A DNA stretch of 64,000 nt. Source: Bacteroidota bacterium (GTDB lineage Bacteria; Bacteroidota; Bacteroidia; Chitinophagales; Chitinophagaceae). The position numbers and the translations under genes are program-made. Under the pieces are notes generated by a model, which ran no database searches, was not told the origin of the DNA, and saw only the letters and a list, made by a program, of their open reading frames with translations. The stretch is from positions 372,001-436,000 of the forward strand of contig JAEWKK010000019.1 in NCBI GenBank assembly GCA_023386045.1, read 5' to 3'. Positions 16,931-26,991 of this stretch are shown piece by piece. The stretch's first letter is position 1, and each line of letters opens with the position of its first letter.

Positions 16931-19900
16931 ATGGCATTACCACATTTACTCAAGTTTGTCTATACCCAGGGAAGCGATGAAGTGATCCGTCGTGGAAAAA
17001 AGATCCACGCTATGGGTTTTGTTGAACTGGTGGAGCACGATGATCTATTTGGTTCGGTTGTTTACCGGGTGAAGGATGATAATTATTCCACTTATTACAA
17101 AGTTTATATCTCCAATTACAAGGATCCCAAAACAGTATCATTGCGTTGTGCCTGCCCTTACAACCTGGGAGATATCTGTCGCCATGAAGCAGCTGCGCTG
17201 ATACGCTTGCAGGAAATGATTGATCGTGGTGAATTGCAGGCAGGCGATATCAGCTATGATCAGCGCCATACCGTAGCAAAAATGAAAACAATTGATCTGA
17301 GAACGATCCAGTTGTTATCAAGTCATGAAATCCTCATGCAGGCAGAGGAATACCTGAAAAACCAAAAGCCTGTTATTGAATCCGCGAAGGATGAAATGGT
17401 AAAAGCTACAGTTACCATCGATGGTGAAGATTATTCTGTTATCATCCGCCGCAATGAAGAAAGAAATTTTGATACCAGCAGCGATTATGTTGACACTGAC
17501 CATCTGCTTTGTCTTCCCAAGGTGATCGTTTTTCTGCAGCTTCTTTATACAAAGGGTCAGCACTACTTTGAAACCATTCGCAATTGGGACAAGGAAAAAA
17601 ATAAATTGCTTGAAGCTTATGGCTATTCACTGAGCGATGACCTGAAAGGCAAATTTGAATTTAATTATAAGGATGGCAAACCATTCCTTAGAGTTCTTGA
17701 TCCATCCATTAAAAGGATCGCCACACCACAACCTTTGGCAAGGCCCAAAATAGAAAATATTACAACGGTGGAGGAAGAGGAACCAGCACCAAGAGAACAG
17801 GTGATTTCCAAGAGACTGGGTATTGTCATCAACTTCAACAAAAAAGCCTATCCTTATTTTTCTGTTGACCTGGTTGATGGTGAAATGGATGAGGAGAATA
17901 AATTTACTGGTACAGTTGAAAAACTGGAGCTGGCAAAATATATCAATACAGATTCTTACAGCGAAGAAGACAAAAACCTGGTCAATGTTGTTCGTAAACT
18001 CCAGGATGCCGAGATTGATAAGTATGTTAGTCGCAACTCACCTTTTTCTGGTATCTGGGAAAACATCATTCACAATTCAGAAGATGAATTGCCGGAAGAA
18101 ACCCGCAGGCTGATCATAGAATATTTCTTTCCCAAGCTGAAAAAACTTTTTGCTGAACCGGGAAAATCTCCTGTATATATTCTCCAAAAAGGAAAAGCTT
18201 TTAAGACAGCCAATTTAGAACGCATTGAAGTCAGCGAAGTATTGTTGCAGCCTTATTTCAGTGTAAGTGCCAAAGAAAAGCATTACGAGATCGAATGTTA
18301 TGTGAAACCAGGCGCTGTTTCCTATGCGCTCAATGATAATGAGGTAAACTCACCCTTGCTTTTCATTTACAATCACCAGATGCACCTCTGGCAAAGCCAA
18401 GAAGCAATTGAGCATGCAGAAAAGTTTTTACCTAAGGGAATCCTTAAGTTCAAAAAAGATGAATGGCCTCAGACACTAAGCAAAATGGTGATGCCATTGG
18501 CTCGTGAATACAAAGTTGATTTTGACAGATCGCTGGTATCAGAAATAAAGGATGGCCAGCCTGAAGTGAAGCTTTTCCTTCACGAAAAAGGTGAATACCT
18601 GGTCTTCCAGCCGATATTTAATTATAAAGGATACGACACAAAGGCAAAGGATAAGGATGAACTGGTAATTCCCAATGGCGACAAAGTGATCATTGTTCAC
18701 CGCAACCGCGAAGCAGAACAGGCCTTCATAGAAAAGTTGAGGATACTCCATTCCAACTTTATCTCTTTTGAAGATGGTTCAGCACTGGCGCTCAAAGGTG
18801 CTGAGGTGTTGAAGAACAACTGGTTCTTTTTATTTGTTGATGCCATGAACGATTCAAAAACACCGGTATACGGATTTGAGTCGCTCAAGAATTTCCGCTT
18901 TAATACAGCTAAGCCGCAAACGCACATCTTTATCTCTTCCCATACCGATTGGTTTGATGCCAAGGTGGACATCATTTTTGGTGATCAGAAAGTAAGTGTG
19001 GCGGAAGTAAAAAAAGCCCTGGCTAACAAACAACAGTTTGTTCAGCTGAATGACGGAACACTGGGCATTCTTCCGGAAGAATGGCTGAAGAAATATGCAC
19101 TTCTGTTTCGTGTGGGCGAAGGAAGGACAGACAAACTGAAACTATCACGCTATCATCTTAGCGTGATCGATGAATTATATGAGAATCGCAATGCTGAGGA
19201 GCTGACCATTCAGCTCGAGGAAAAATATGAACGCATCCGCGAGTTCGACAAGATCAACGAGATTGATGCACCAGAAAATCTGCAGCCGATCCTGAGGCCT
19301 TACCAGGTTGCGGGATTTCAATGGCTGAATTATCTGCATGAAGTGAACTGGGGCGGCATTCTTGCCGATGACATGGGTTTGGGTAAAACAGTTCAGGCTC
19401 TTTCTTTTCTTCAGCACTATTACGAGCACAATGATGGTGAAATGATCGCGCTGGTTGTATGTCCTACAACATTGATCTATAACTGGGAGAACGAGATCAA
19501 AAAGTTTACACCATCACTTGAATACTATATTCACCACGGACCATTGCGCACCCGCGACATGGCTGAACTGGCAAAGCACCATGTGATCATCACTACTTAT
19601 GGAACATTGCGTAGTGATATCAAGGTCTTTGCACAAATGAAGCTGGATTATGTGATCCTTGACGAATCACAGGCCATCAAGAATCCTTCCAGCAAGGTGA
19701 CCAAGGCAGCTTCCCTCCTGCACGCCAGGCACAGGCTCTGCATGAGTGGTACTCCTTTGCAGAATAATACTTTTGATATCTATGCCCAGATGAATTTTTT
19801 GAATCCCGGCATGCTGGGCTCAGTGGAATTCTTCAGGCAGGAATTTGCCATTCCCATTGATAAATTTGGCGAGAAAGAGCAGAAAGAACACCTCAAGAAG

Positions 19901-20683
19901 ATCTTATATCCCTTCATTTTACGTCGAACAAAAGAGCAGGTGGCCAAGGATCTGCCAGATAAGACCGAGACCGTACTGTTTTGCGAAATGGATGATGAGC
20001 AGCGCAAGATCTATGATGCTTACCGCAACGATTACCGATCAAAAATCCTGGGTTCCATTGAGGAACAGGGTATTCAGCGTTCGCAACTCACCATTCTCCA
20101 GGGCCTGATGAAACTGCGACAGATCTGCGATTCGCCTGCCATCCTGAATGAACAGGAACAATTCCCTAATCATTCTATCAAGCTGGAAGAAATATCAAGA
20201 GAGCTCACGGAGAATATTGGTGATCATAAAGCTTTGATCTTTTCACAGTTCCTCGGAATGTTGGGTCTTATCAGGGAGAAGCTCACGGAGCTGGATGTTA
20301 AGTTTGAATATTTTGATGGCAGCACGGCTGCGCCTGACCGTGAGAAAGCCATACAGGCTTTTCAGAACGACGAAGAAACCAGGGTTTTCCTGATCTCCCT
20401 GAAAGCAGGTGGAGTAGGTTTGAACCTTACGGCGGCCGATTATGTTTACATTGTTGATCCCTGGTGGAATCCGGCAGTGGAGCAGCAGGCCATTGACCGT
20501 ACCCACCGTATTGGCCAGACCAAAAACATTTTTGCCTATCGCATGATCTGCAAGGATACCATTGAAGAAAAGATCATGTTGCTGCAAGAAAAGAAACGAT
20601 CCCTCGCCAAAGACCTGATCGCCGACGACGCAACTTTTGTCAAAGCCTTGTCCAGGGAGGATGTGGAATACCTCTTCAGCTAA
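16931..20683 (+). CDS. SNF2-family helicase with N-terminal SWIM zinc finger
   Basis: The 1250-residue protein opens with a SWIM zinc finger at about 74-95 (CACPYNLGDICRHEAAAL, pattern CxC...CxH). A long helical/beta middle region of unknown fold follows (about 120-770). The SNF2 ATPase has Walker A ADDMGLGKTVQAL near 811-823, motif II DESQ near 910, and MSGTPLQNN. The second helicase lobe ends with DPWWNPAVEQQAIDRTHRIGQTKNIFAYR. All motor motifs are present, so it should be an active dsDNA translocase. Bacterial SWIM-SNF2 proteins of this size are common in Bacteroidota, and their role is unclear. No restriction or defence gene is adjacent, so I treat it as a housekeeping-type remodeller. 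Confidence 0.93.
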   Translation: MALPHLLKFVYTQGSDEVIRRGKKIHAMGFVELVEHDDLFGSVVYRVKDDNYSTYYKVYISNYKDPKTVSLRCACPYNLGDICRHEAAALIRLQEMIDRGELQAGDISYDQRHTVAKMKTIDLRTIQLLSSHEILMQAEEYLKNQKPVIESAKDEMVKATVTIDGEDYSVIIRRNEERNFDTSSDYVDTDHLLCLPKVIVFLQLLYTKGQHYFETIRNWDKEKNKLLEAYGYSLSDDLKGKFEFNYKDGKPFLRVLDPSIKRIATPQPLARPKIENITTVEEEEPAPREQVISKRLGIVINFNKKAYPYFSVDLVDGEMDEENKFTGTVEKLELAKYINTDSYSEEDKNLVNVVRKLQDAEIDKYVSRNSPFSGIWENIIHNSEDELPEETRRLIIEYFFPKLKKLFAEPGKSPVYILQKGKAFKTANLERIEVSEVLLQPYFSVSAKEKHYEIECYVKPGAVSYALNDNEVNSPLLFIYNHQMHLWQSQEAIEHAEKFLPKGILKFKKDEWPQTLSKMVMPLAREYKVDFDRSLVSEIKDGQPEVKLFLHEKGEYLVFQPIFNYKGYDTKAKDKDELVIPNGDKVIIVHRNREAEQAFIEKLRILHSNFISFEDGSALALKGAEVLKNNWFFLFVDAMNDSKTPVYGFESLKNFRFNTAKPQTHIFISSHTDWFDAKVDIIFGDQKVSVAEVKKALANKQQFVQLNDGTLGILPEEWLKKYALLFRVGEGRTDKLKLSRYHLSVIDELYENRNAEELTIQLEEKYERIREFDKINEIDAPENLQPILRPYQVAGFQWLNYLHEVNWGGILADDMGLGKTVQALSFLQHYYEHNDGEMIALVVCPTTLIYNWENEIKKFTPSLEYYIHHGPLRTRDMAELAKHHVIITTYGTLRSDIKVFAQMKLDYVILDESQAIKNPSSKVTKAASLLHARHRLCMSGTPLQNNTFDIYAQMNFLNPGMLGSVEFFRQEFAIPIDKFGEKEQKEHLKKILYPFILRRTKEQVAKDLPDKTETVLFCEMDDEQRKIYDAYRNDYRSKILGSIEEQGIQRSQLTILQGLMKLRQICDSPAILNEQEQFPNHSIKLEEISRELTENIGDHKALIFSQFLGMLGLIREKLTELDVKFEYFDGSTAAPDREKAIQAFQNDEETRVFLISLKAGGVGLNLTAADYVYIVDPWWNPAVEQQAIDRTHRIGQTKNIFAYRMICKDTIEEKIMLLQEKKRSLAKDLIADDATFVKALSREDVEYLFS

Positions 20684-21270
20684 TCACAGATTGTTTAGAT
20701 TTTATCACAGATTACACGGATTGCACAGATTAAGAAGATAAAAAAAAGGCAGATTGATTTTATCAATCGCTGATTTCGCTGATGAGATATGATTAGTTTG
20801 CCTTTTTATTAATCAATCTTTCTCTTATCAAGATTTAATCTGTGCAATCTGTGATCCGATCACTGATTTCGCTGATGGAATATGATTGCCTTACTTTAAT
20901 TAATCATCTTTCTCTTATCAAGATTTAATCTGTGTTCATCTGTGCAATCTGTGATCCCATCACTGATTACGCTGATGGAATATGATTGCCTTCTTTTAAT
21001 TGATCAATCATTCCACTTTCACATCTAATCTGTGCAATCTGTGATCGGATCACTGATTTCGCTGATGGAATATGATTGCCTTACTTTTATTAATCAAACC
21101 ATTTCTATTATCACAATCGTAATCTGTGCAATCTGTGTAATCTGTGATCCGATCACTGATTTCGCTGATTAGAAATGATTAGCCATCCATTATTGGTCAA
21201 TTGTTTCCGACTATCAAGATCTAATCTGTGTTCATCTGTTAATCTATGATTCTCTCTAATCTGCGATTGA
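20684..21270. repeat. Degenerate AATCTGTG/CACAGATT repeat array
   Basis: Five copies of a unit containing CACTGATTTCGCTGATGGAA then TATGATTGCC begin near 20767, 20861, 20961, 21051 and 21154, so the period is about 90-103 bases. Between them are AT-rich spacers ending CTTATCAAGATTTAATC, and each unit also holds one or more AATCTGTG. The array starts immediately at the helicase stop codon (TAA then TCACAGATT). The copies are related but not identical and no coding frame is kept. The same short motifs recur at 45175-45885. Confidence 0.85.
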
Positions 21271-21346
21271 GTATCAATTGATTCAAACATTTCTTTAAAA
21301 TCACCCTTCAATTCATTATATTCAGTATCCCAAAAACTGACTGGCT

Positions 21347-22519
21347 ATGCGACTGCTTCTTTCCTGCCTGCTTTTTACCCTGCTTGTAATTGGCTGCAAA
21401 AAAAATACGGATGTTACAGCGGATCCCGCTAATCCAACTCCGACTCCCACATTGCCAATGGGAACAGTAATTGGAAAAGTGGTAGCTGCCAATAACACAA
21501 CGCCTGTAAGGAACGCGGTGGTTTTTATTTCATACGGATCTACCATCTATCATACTTATACTGATGTAAGCGGACAGTTTTCATTGAAGGCACCTGCGGG
21601 TCAGCGGGTATTGAATATTCAGTCGGGATCAGGCAGGATCTTCCGCACACAAATGAATATAACTGTGGAAGCCAACCAGGTTCTTCCTGTTTCCTCAGAT
21701 GCAGTCAGGCTTACACAGGTGGCCTCACTGGCATATGTCTATGGCATTTACGACGAAATACAGACCATACTAATGGATAGCCTGGGTTACAATGCATCCG
21801 CAATTAATTATAACGATCTGCATTCACTGAATACAATGAGCCAGTACAATGCCATCTTTATCAATTGCTCCAGCGGTATTCAGGTCGACTGGCTTCAGGA
21901 TTCTCTTCTGGCCAGCTATGTGGCCAATGGCGGCAGTCTTTATGTTTCAGATTGGGCGGTCAGTACTTTAATTGGTACACCGGCAGGTTCCTGTCCTGCA
22001 CCCAGGCCTGGAGGCTTCATCCCCGATTCAAAACTTTGCACACAAAAAATCGGGAACTCCGGAATGCTGTTCAATGCATCTATCGTTTCCCCTTCTTTAC
22101 AAACCTATCTCAATAAAAACATCATGGATGTGAGATATGACCTGGGGTCATGGGAAAGCATTATGAATTATGATACGGCTTTTTGGGAAGTGATGGTAAA
22201 ACATCCGGCCACCAATGCTCCATTGCTGATCAGGACCAGCAATTTCACCAACGCTACTGCAGGTAATATCAATATTGGTGGTACAGCCAATACCAATATG
22301 GTTACCATTTGCCATAAACCACAAGGTTCATCACCCATTACACTTACTATTCCTGTTTCGGATCTCGCCTTTCATATGGCGCATGGAGACTCCATGGGTT
22401 CCTGTTCCAGTGCGAATGGCGCGGGAAGAATTTACTTTACCACCTTCCATACCGAACCCAATGGATTAATCAGTCCTGATATGAAGCACATACTTGATTA
22501 CATAATCCTGAATCTCTGA
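21347..22519 (+). CDS. Lipoprotein with carboxypeptidase-regulatory-like domain
   Basis: The lipobox LVIGC gives lipidated C17, followed by a Pro/Thr-rich linker. Residues about 40-125 form a carboxypeptidase-regulatory/Ig-like domain (GTVIGKVVAANNTTPVRNAVVFISYGSTIYHTYTDVSGQFSLKAPAGQRVLNIQSG). Residues about 130-390 resemble a class-I glutamine-amidotransferase/ThuA-like Rossmann fold: a MSQYNAIFINCSSG strand, LASYVANGGSLYVSDWAV, and a C-terminal GRIYFTTFHTEPN. An inserted segment near 305-350 contains CHKP and HMAHGDSMG. It is probably displayed on the cell surface. The substrate is unknown. Confidence 0.78.
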   Translation: MRLLLSCLLFTLLVIGCKKNTDVTADPANPTPTPTLPMGTVIGKVVAANNTTPVRNAVVFISYGSTIYHTYTDVSGQFSLKAPAGQRVLNIQSGSGRIFRTQMNITVEANQVLPVSSDAVRLTQVASLAYVYGIYDEIQTILMDSLGYNASAINYNDLHSLNTMSQYNAIFINCSSGIQVDWLQDSLLASYVANGGSLYVSDWAVSTLIGTPAGSCPAPRPGGFIPDSKLCTQKIGNSGMLFNASIVSPSLQTYLNKNIMDVRYDLGSWESIMNYDTAFWEVMVKHPATNAPLLIRTSNFTNATAGNINIGGTANTNMVTICHKPQGSSPITLTIPVSDLAFHMAHGDSMGSCSSANGAGRIYFTTFHTEPNGLISPDMKHILDYIILNL

Positions 22520-23033
22520 CAAGGCAGTCATCTAAAATATCCGGTGATCATTTGCATAAGCACATTCAGATTCTTTCCTGGAATATTACTATGTCAAGAA
22601 CGGGATAGAAACCTTCCAGAAATGGTGATTTTCTCTTGTATTGCCTGAAGCTCTCAGCTAGGTTTGTCCTATCATATCCTGGAAAGAGGATTCTCTTGTT
22701 CAGGGATGGTAAAAGCCAATTATCAGGAGACTGGAAAAACTATTTTGAGCCAAACGGTATTGCTGATGAAGGAACTTCCGTTGCGTCGCACTCTTGTACT
22801 TCTCCAATTCTATTGAACATTATCAACCTGGTTTATGGGCAAGGAATTGATGGTGTTCAGTGACGGTAAACAAAAGCAAGGGGTCTAATGACCCAAACTA
22901 TATGGGCAACCTGGTTTTATTCATGCAAGAACAAAGCGCTTTGTCAGGTAAGAAGAAGAAAGGAGCAGCCTTATGTAGCAAGTCGGACTGCAAAAGGGAT
23001 ATTCCCATTCGACCAAACCAAATCAAACAAACA
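22520..23033. other. 514-bp gap with no convincing gene
   Basis: A 75-codon frame at 22636-22863 is open but has no signal peptide, no known motif and no start context. A short stem GGGTC/GACCC lies near 22880-22893. The promoter of the GLPGLI cassette is expected at the right end. I see no repeat and no RNA gene. Confidence 0.4.
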
Positions 23034-23342
23034 ATGAAAAGGATCACTTTATTACTGGCCTTTATTGCTCTTTTGGCAACAGTGAGCCAGGCCGCCACAA
23101 CAGAAATCAATGCAGAAAAGGCAACCGCTTCCATCTACCAGAAAGAAAATGTAACTTTTAAGGTGGCCGCTGTTGCTGACGATATTTTGAAAGAGTATAA
23201 CTGTACGGTTACTACCAGTTGGACAAATGATGATGGCACAACCAGCTCAGTTACGGTTACGGTCAAGTGCGGCGATTGTACATCCCAACAGAGTGCATGT
23301 GATAAGGCATATAAAATTGCCAGCATAGTAATTCCGGATTAA
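23034..23342 (+). CDS. Small secreted four-cysteine protein
   Basis: The 102-residue product starts with a clear signal peptide (KRITLLLAFIALLATVSQAA). The mature 80 residues contain four cysteines (NCTVTTSW, VKCGDC, SACDKAYK), enough for two disulfides. A Thr/Ser/Val-rich beta segment (TTSWTNDDGTTSSVTVTVKC) lies in the middle. The frame is open upstream to 22860, but the residues before this ATG are not a signal peptide, so I start at 23034. It lies 97 bp before a GLPGLI gene and a beta-barrel receptor, and may be the exported client of that pair. I recognise no family. Confidence 0.72.
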   Translation: MKRITLLLAFIALLATVSQAATTEINAEKATASIYQKENVTFKVAAVADDILKEYNCTVTTSWTNDDGTTSSVTVTVKCGDCTSQQSACDKAYKIASIVIPD

Positions 23343-23347
23343 CCCTG

Positions 23348-23386
23348 ATGGTGGCTTTCCTTATAATCATGGGAGGCCACCATTTC
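23348..23386 (+). terminator. Hairpin after the small secreted protein gene
   Basis: Stem ATGGTGGC / GCCACCAT with a 20-base loop, followed by TTTC. The short T run makes it a weak terminator or attenuator that could lower expression of the downstream GLPGLI-barrel genes relative to the small protein. Confidence 0.5.
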
Positions 23387-23439
23387 AACATATGTACTTA
23401 AAGGTTACCGCAAAAGATCAAACAATCTAAATTTTGCTT

Positions 23440-24144
23440 ATGAGAAAAATTTTTATAGCCTTATTCATTTTACTAAAGATCAATGTAAGGGCTCAAAATA
23501 CTCTGGTTAGCTATGAAGTAATTAGCGGCGGTAATACCAACCTTTCTAATTTGATTTATAATGATTCTATTACGGTTTTTAAAGAAGAATCCATTGCAGC
23601 TCCAGGGTCAAATGACCTGAATGGATTTGAGAAGGATAAAAAAGAAAATCTGTCATACGGCAGCTATCGCTTCCTGAATGCGGTTTTTCATGTAAAGGAT
23701 TCCCTTCACAATTTCAAATGGGAATTAACGGAAGACACCGCTATTATCCTGGGTCATTTGTGTTTCACTGCAAAAACGCATTTTCGCGGCAGGGATTACA
23801 TCGCCTATTACACGCCATCAATTGCAACACAGGAGGGGCCCTGGAAATTCGGCGGATTGCCAGGTTTGATACTTGATGTCAGAGCATCAGATCATTATGT
23901 GGAATGGAAAGCTGTAAAGATCATCCAGAACTATGAAGGTGAGATCAAACCGGAAGCCAAATCAAAACATAAAATGCATAGCTGGGAAGAGTTTTTAGAA
24001 AAATACCATAGCACCGTAGAAAAATATATCAAGCTGGTTCGTTCTAATGGAAGCTTATCCGCCAATAGTACAGCTGCGATTAAAGTTGAATCAGTAGAGA
24101 TTTTTTATCCGGAGTTGCAAACAGGTAAAGGCATTGAATTTTAA
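23440..24144 (+). CDS. GLPGLI family secreted protein
   Basis: The 234-residue product has a signal peptide ending NVRAQ. It then follows the GLPGLI family pattern: an N-terminal VSYEV strand, the middle segment FKWELTEDTAIILGHLCFTAKTHFRGRDYIAYYTPSIATQEGPWKFGGLPGLILDVRASDHYVEWKAVKI holding the name-giving motif GGLPGLIL near 142-149, and a charged C-terminal helix. The family is restricted to Bacteroidota and has no assigned biochemical role. The start is the ATG at 23440; an in-frame TTG lies six bases upstream. Its stop overlaps the receptor ATG by one base (TAATG), so the two are translationally linked. Confidence 0.92.
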   Translation: MRKIFIALFILLKINVRAQNTLVSYEVISGGNTNLSNLIYNDSITVFKEESIAAPGSNDLNGFEKDKKENLSYGSYRFLNAVFHVKDSLHNFKWELTEDTAIILGHLCFTAKTHFRGRDYIAYYTPSIATQEGPWKFGGLPGLILDVRASDHYVEWKAVKIIQNYEGEIKPEAKSKHKMHSWEEFLEKYHSTVEKYIKLVRSNGSLSANSTAAIKVESVEIFYPELQTGKGIEF

Positions 24145-26804
24145 TGCAACTGGCTCGCACCATATGTATCTTTTTTCTTTTATCCCCACTACATGCAATT
24201 TCACAAACCGTATCGGGAACAATAGAAAATTTACAGGGCGATAAAATTCTTTCTGCAAACGTCATGTTCAAGGACTCGTTAGGAGCAATTGCCATTAAAG
24301 AATTCACTATTGCCAGAAATGGATCTTTCGATTTTACACTGAAAAAATCCTATAGAACGCTGGTAATCGAAGTGACTGCCAATGGCTATAGGAAGGAGAT
24401 CTTCGCAATCGAAAACGCTGCGTCCACAAAAACCTATCATCATAAATTTTTCCTCCAGAAGGATACAGTGCAAAGCCTGGAAAAAGTCATTGTTACTGCT
24501 AAAGCCAGGCCATTCCAGGTCAGGGGTGATACAGTAAGTTATAATGTAGCAGCCTATCGCGACGGCACGGAGCGCAAAATTCAGGATGTTATCAAAAAGC
24601 TGCCTGGTATTGAGGTAAATGAAAAGACCGGCGAAATAAAATACAAGGGAAAACCGGTAGAAACTGTAAAGCTGGATGGAGAAGACCTGTTTGCTTCCAA
24701 TTACTCTATTGGAACTAAAAATATCAATGTTGACCTGGTAGAACAGGTGCAGGCTATTGAAAACTATTCGGATAATCCACTCCTCAAAGGCATTGAAGCA
24801 GAAGAAAAGGTGGCACTGAATCTTACCCTAAAAAACAAAAAAGCAGAATATTCAGGGAGTCTGGATTTGGGCGCAGGTTTGTTAGGCTCGGGTGCAGCGC
24901 TGGATCTTTCCACCAACGTGCTGGGCATTTCTAAAAAATATAAATCCTTTGCCACTGCATCATACAATAATATTGGCCAAAACAATTCACCCTTTGATTA
25001 TTTCTCATATACCCCGGGTGTAGAACGCCAAAGGGAAGAGATGTTTATGGCTCAAAAATATATACCTGATACCTATTTTAATACAGGTATAGATGAATCA
25101 AGAAATCATATCAATCATTCTCTTTTCGGAAGCTATAATGCAGCCTTTAAGCTGAACCAGCGATTCAATCTTAAAACTAATTTTTATTACCTGTCAGACA
25201 GGATCAATTCAAATCAGTCAAGCCTGGCAGCAAACCAGATTAACGGCCAGAAATTTCTTACTTCGGATCTTTATTCCATTCAAAAGAAGCCGGAACAATA
25301 CCGCGGCGACCTCGAAGCAAAATACCTGGCATCAGAAAATTCTCTCTTGGAATATACTATTCGATATAGGATTGAGAATATCCTGACAAAGAATGAAATG
25401 CTTCAGAATGATCTTTCGCATTATTATACTAGCCTGAAAACGAAAGATAATTTTTTAAAACAGACTGCTGTTTATACGCATAAGCTAGCTGCAAACAAAG
25501 CCATTCAGATAATGGCAAGACATTCCATGAACGACATCCCACAAAATTTTATTTTTAATCCTGCCATATATAATGCTTCAGCCTTTACCTCGAATCAGCA
25601 GAAAAGTCATTTCAACAAGGACTATTATAATCTACAGGCAAGCCTGATGGGAAACTCAAAAACAAGCGCTCATAAATTTATTTTGGGCACGGAATTTCAT
25701 GACATTGGATATGCCTCTGCATTAACAGGTACCGCTAATAATAATGAGGTTCCTATAAATGGGTTCAGTAATAAATTTAATTACAGGCAAAAAATGATTT
25801 ATGCGCAGGCCTCTTATAAGTTGAAGCTGAAAAAAATCAGATTGATGCCTGGTTTAAATCTTTCTTATCTAAATCAGGAAATGATTGCTTCGGTAAAAAA
25901 GTCAATCATTCAAAGAATTTTACTGGAACCTTCCCTGTCAGTTCATTTAAAAATCGGCAATTATTCCGGTTTTCTTGTTTCTGCAAGTCTTAGGCAAAGG
26001 CCGTTCTCAGAAGAATATCTTATTGAGCAACCCGTATTTATTTCCAACCGGGTAATCAGGTCCAATGAGCAATCTCTTTCCATTCAAAAAAATAAAGTAT
26101 TAAGTGCTTATTATGTTTTGAATAACCTTTATCAACAGGTCCAGTTTCAGCTGGGCACGATGTATGTGAACAGCCAGGGAAATTATTTTTCAGACCTTTC
26201 CATAGATCAAAACAGCACCTACTTCCATTCCTTTTTCCTGCCTGAAGCAAATAAGTTTTTTTCATTGGCAGCCATGATCGAAAAATATGTAGACGATTTG
26301 CAAGGAACAATCCGGTTAAACACCGATTATTCCGTTCAGCAATATAAAAATATAGTGAATGGATCTTCGCTCAGGGATAATGTAAGCACCAATTTGACCA
26401 GCAAGCTTTTTTTTAAAACAGCCTTTGACGGAAAGTTCAATTTTGAAAATGAATTTAGGTATTCATGGATAAAATCTTTGAGCGAAGCCAGCCCGGTTTA
26501 TGTCAATAAATCTCTTGGTAATGTTTTTAAAATTATTGTGAGGCCTTCAAAGGCTTTGCTCTTCCTTTTATCCACTGATTATATCATCCCGGGCCTTGGA
26601 GAGAAACACCAGGACTACCTATTTTTTGATGCAGATATCAGCTATCATTCTAAAAACAAACTGTATGACCTGGGCCTGAGAGCAAGGAATATGAGCAATG
26701 TAAAGTACCTGAAGGAGGTGGAAACCAATGATTATTCAATCATCAATTATCAAACAGATCTGCTTCCTCTTCATTTTATCTTCAGGGTCTCCAGGAATTT
26801 TTAA
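24144..26804 (+). CDS. Outer-membrane beta-barrel receptor-like protein, GLPGLI partner
   Basis: The 886-residue product has a signal peptide (LARTICIFFLLSPLHAISQ). A carboxypeptidase-regulatory domain follows (about 21-105, TVSGTIENLQGDKILSANVMFKDS). Then comes a TonB-receptor-like plug region (VRGDTVSYNVAAYRDGTERKIQDVIKKLPGIEVNEKTGEIKYKGKPVETVKLDGEDLF, about 128-190) and a long barrel of alternating aromatic strands to the C-terminus, ending FRVSRNF with a terminal Phe. It belongs to the outer-membrane beta-barrel family that follows GLPGLI genes. No SusD-like gene is adjacent, so this is not a glycan-utilisation pair. Whether it imports or exports is unknown. Confidence 0.9.
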   Translation: MQLARTICIFFLLSPLHAISQTVSGTIENLQGDKILSANVMFKDSLGAIAIKEFTIARNGSFDFTLKKSYRTLVIEVTANGYRKEIFAIENAASTKTYHHKFFLQKDTVQSLEKVIVTAKARPFQVRGDTVSYNVAAYRDGTERKIQDVIKKLPGIEVNEKTGEIKYKGKPVETVKLDGEDLFASNYSIGTKNINVDLVEQVQAIENYSDNPLLKGIEAEEKVALNLTLKNKKAEYSGSLDLGAGLLGSGAALDLSTNVLGISKKYKSFATASYNNIGQNNSPFDYFSYTPGVERQREEMFMAQKYIPDTYFNTGIDESRNHINHSLFGSYNAAFKLNQRFNLKTNFYYLSDRINSNQSSLAANQINGQKFLTSDLYSIQKKPEQYRGDLEAKYLASENSLLEYTIRYRIENILTKNEMLQNDLSHYYTSLKTKDNFLKQTAVYTHKLAANKAIQIMARHSMNDIPQNFIFNPAIYNASAFTSNQQKSHFNKDYYNLQASLMGNSKTSAHKFILGTEFHDIGYASALTGTANNNEVPINGFSNKFNYRQKMIYAQASYKLKLKKIRLMPGLNLSYLNQEMIASVKKSIIQRILLEPSLSVHLKIGNYSGFLVSASLRQRPFSEEYLIEQPVFISNRVIRSNEQSLSIQKNKVLSAYYVLNNLYQQVQFQLGTMYVNSQGNYFSDLSIDQNSTYFHSFFLPEANKFFSLAAMIEKYVDDLQGTIRLNTDYSVQQYKNIVNGSSLRDNVSTNLTSKLFFKTAFDGKFNFENEFRYSWIKSLSEASPVYVNKSLGNVFKIIVRPSKALLFLLSTDYIIPGLGEKHQDYLFFDADISYHSKNKLYDLGLRARNMSNVKYLKEVETNDYSIINYQTDLLPLHFIFRVSRNF

Positions 26805-26991
26805 GAGCTCCGGCCTATCGTTTCCAAGAAAAATTTATATTATCTTGGCTTCTAACCAATCCTTTATACCTATGTGCACCTTCAAAAAACCAGCTATCGC
26901 TACAGCCTTGCCTTTCATCCAAACCTTAACCTTTATTAACCACGCTTAAGGCAATGTGCGAATATCTTCGTACTCAAATCGAACTATGCTT

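Noticed and set aside
16931..20683. SNF2 helicase as part of a DISARM- or Zorya-like defence system
   Set aside because: No methylase, nuclease or other defence gene lies next to it, and it has a stand-alone SWIM-SNF2 layout.
20684..21270. CRISPR array
   Set aside because: The spacing is similar but repeats differ from copy to copy, the intervening parts are themselves related, and no cas gene is present.
22636..22863. 75-codon open frame before the small secreted protein
   Set aside because: It has no signal peptide, no motif and no neighbour that supports it.
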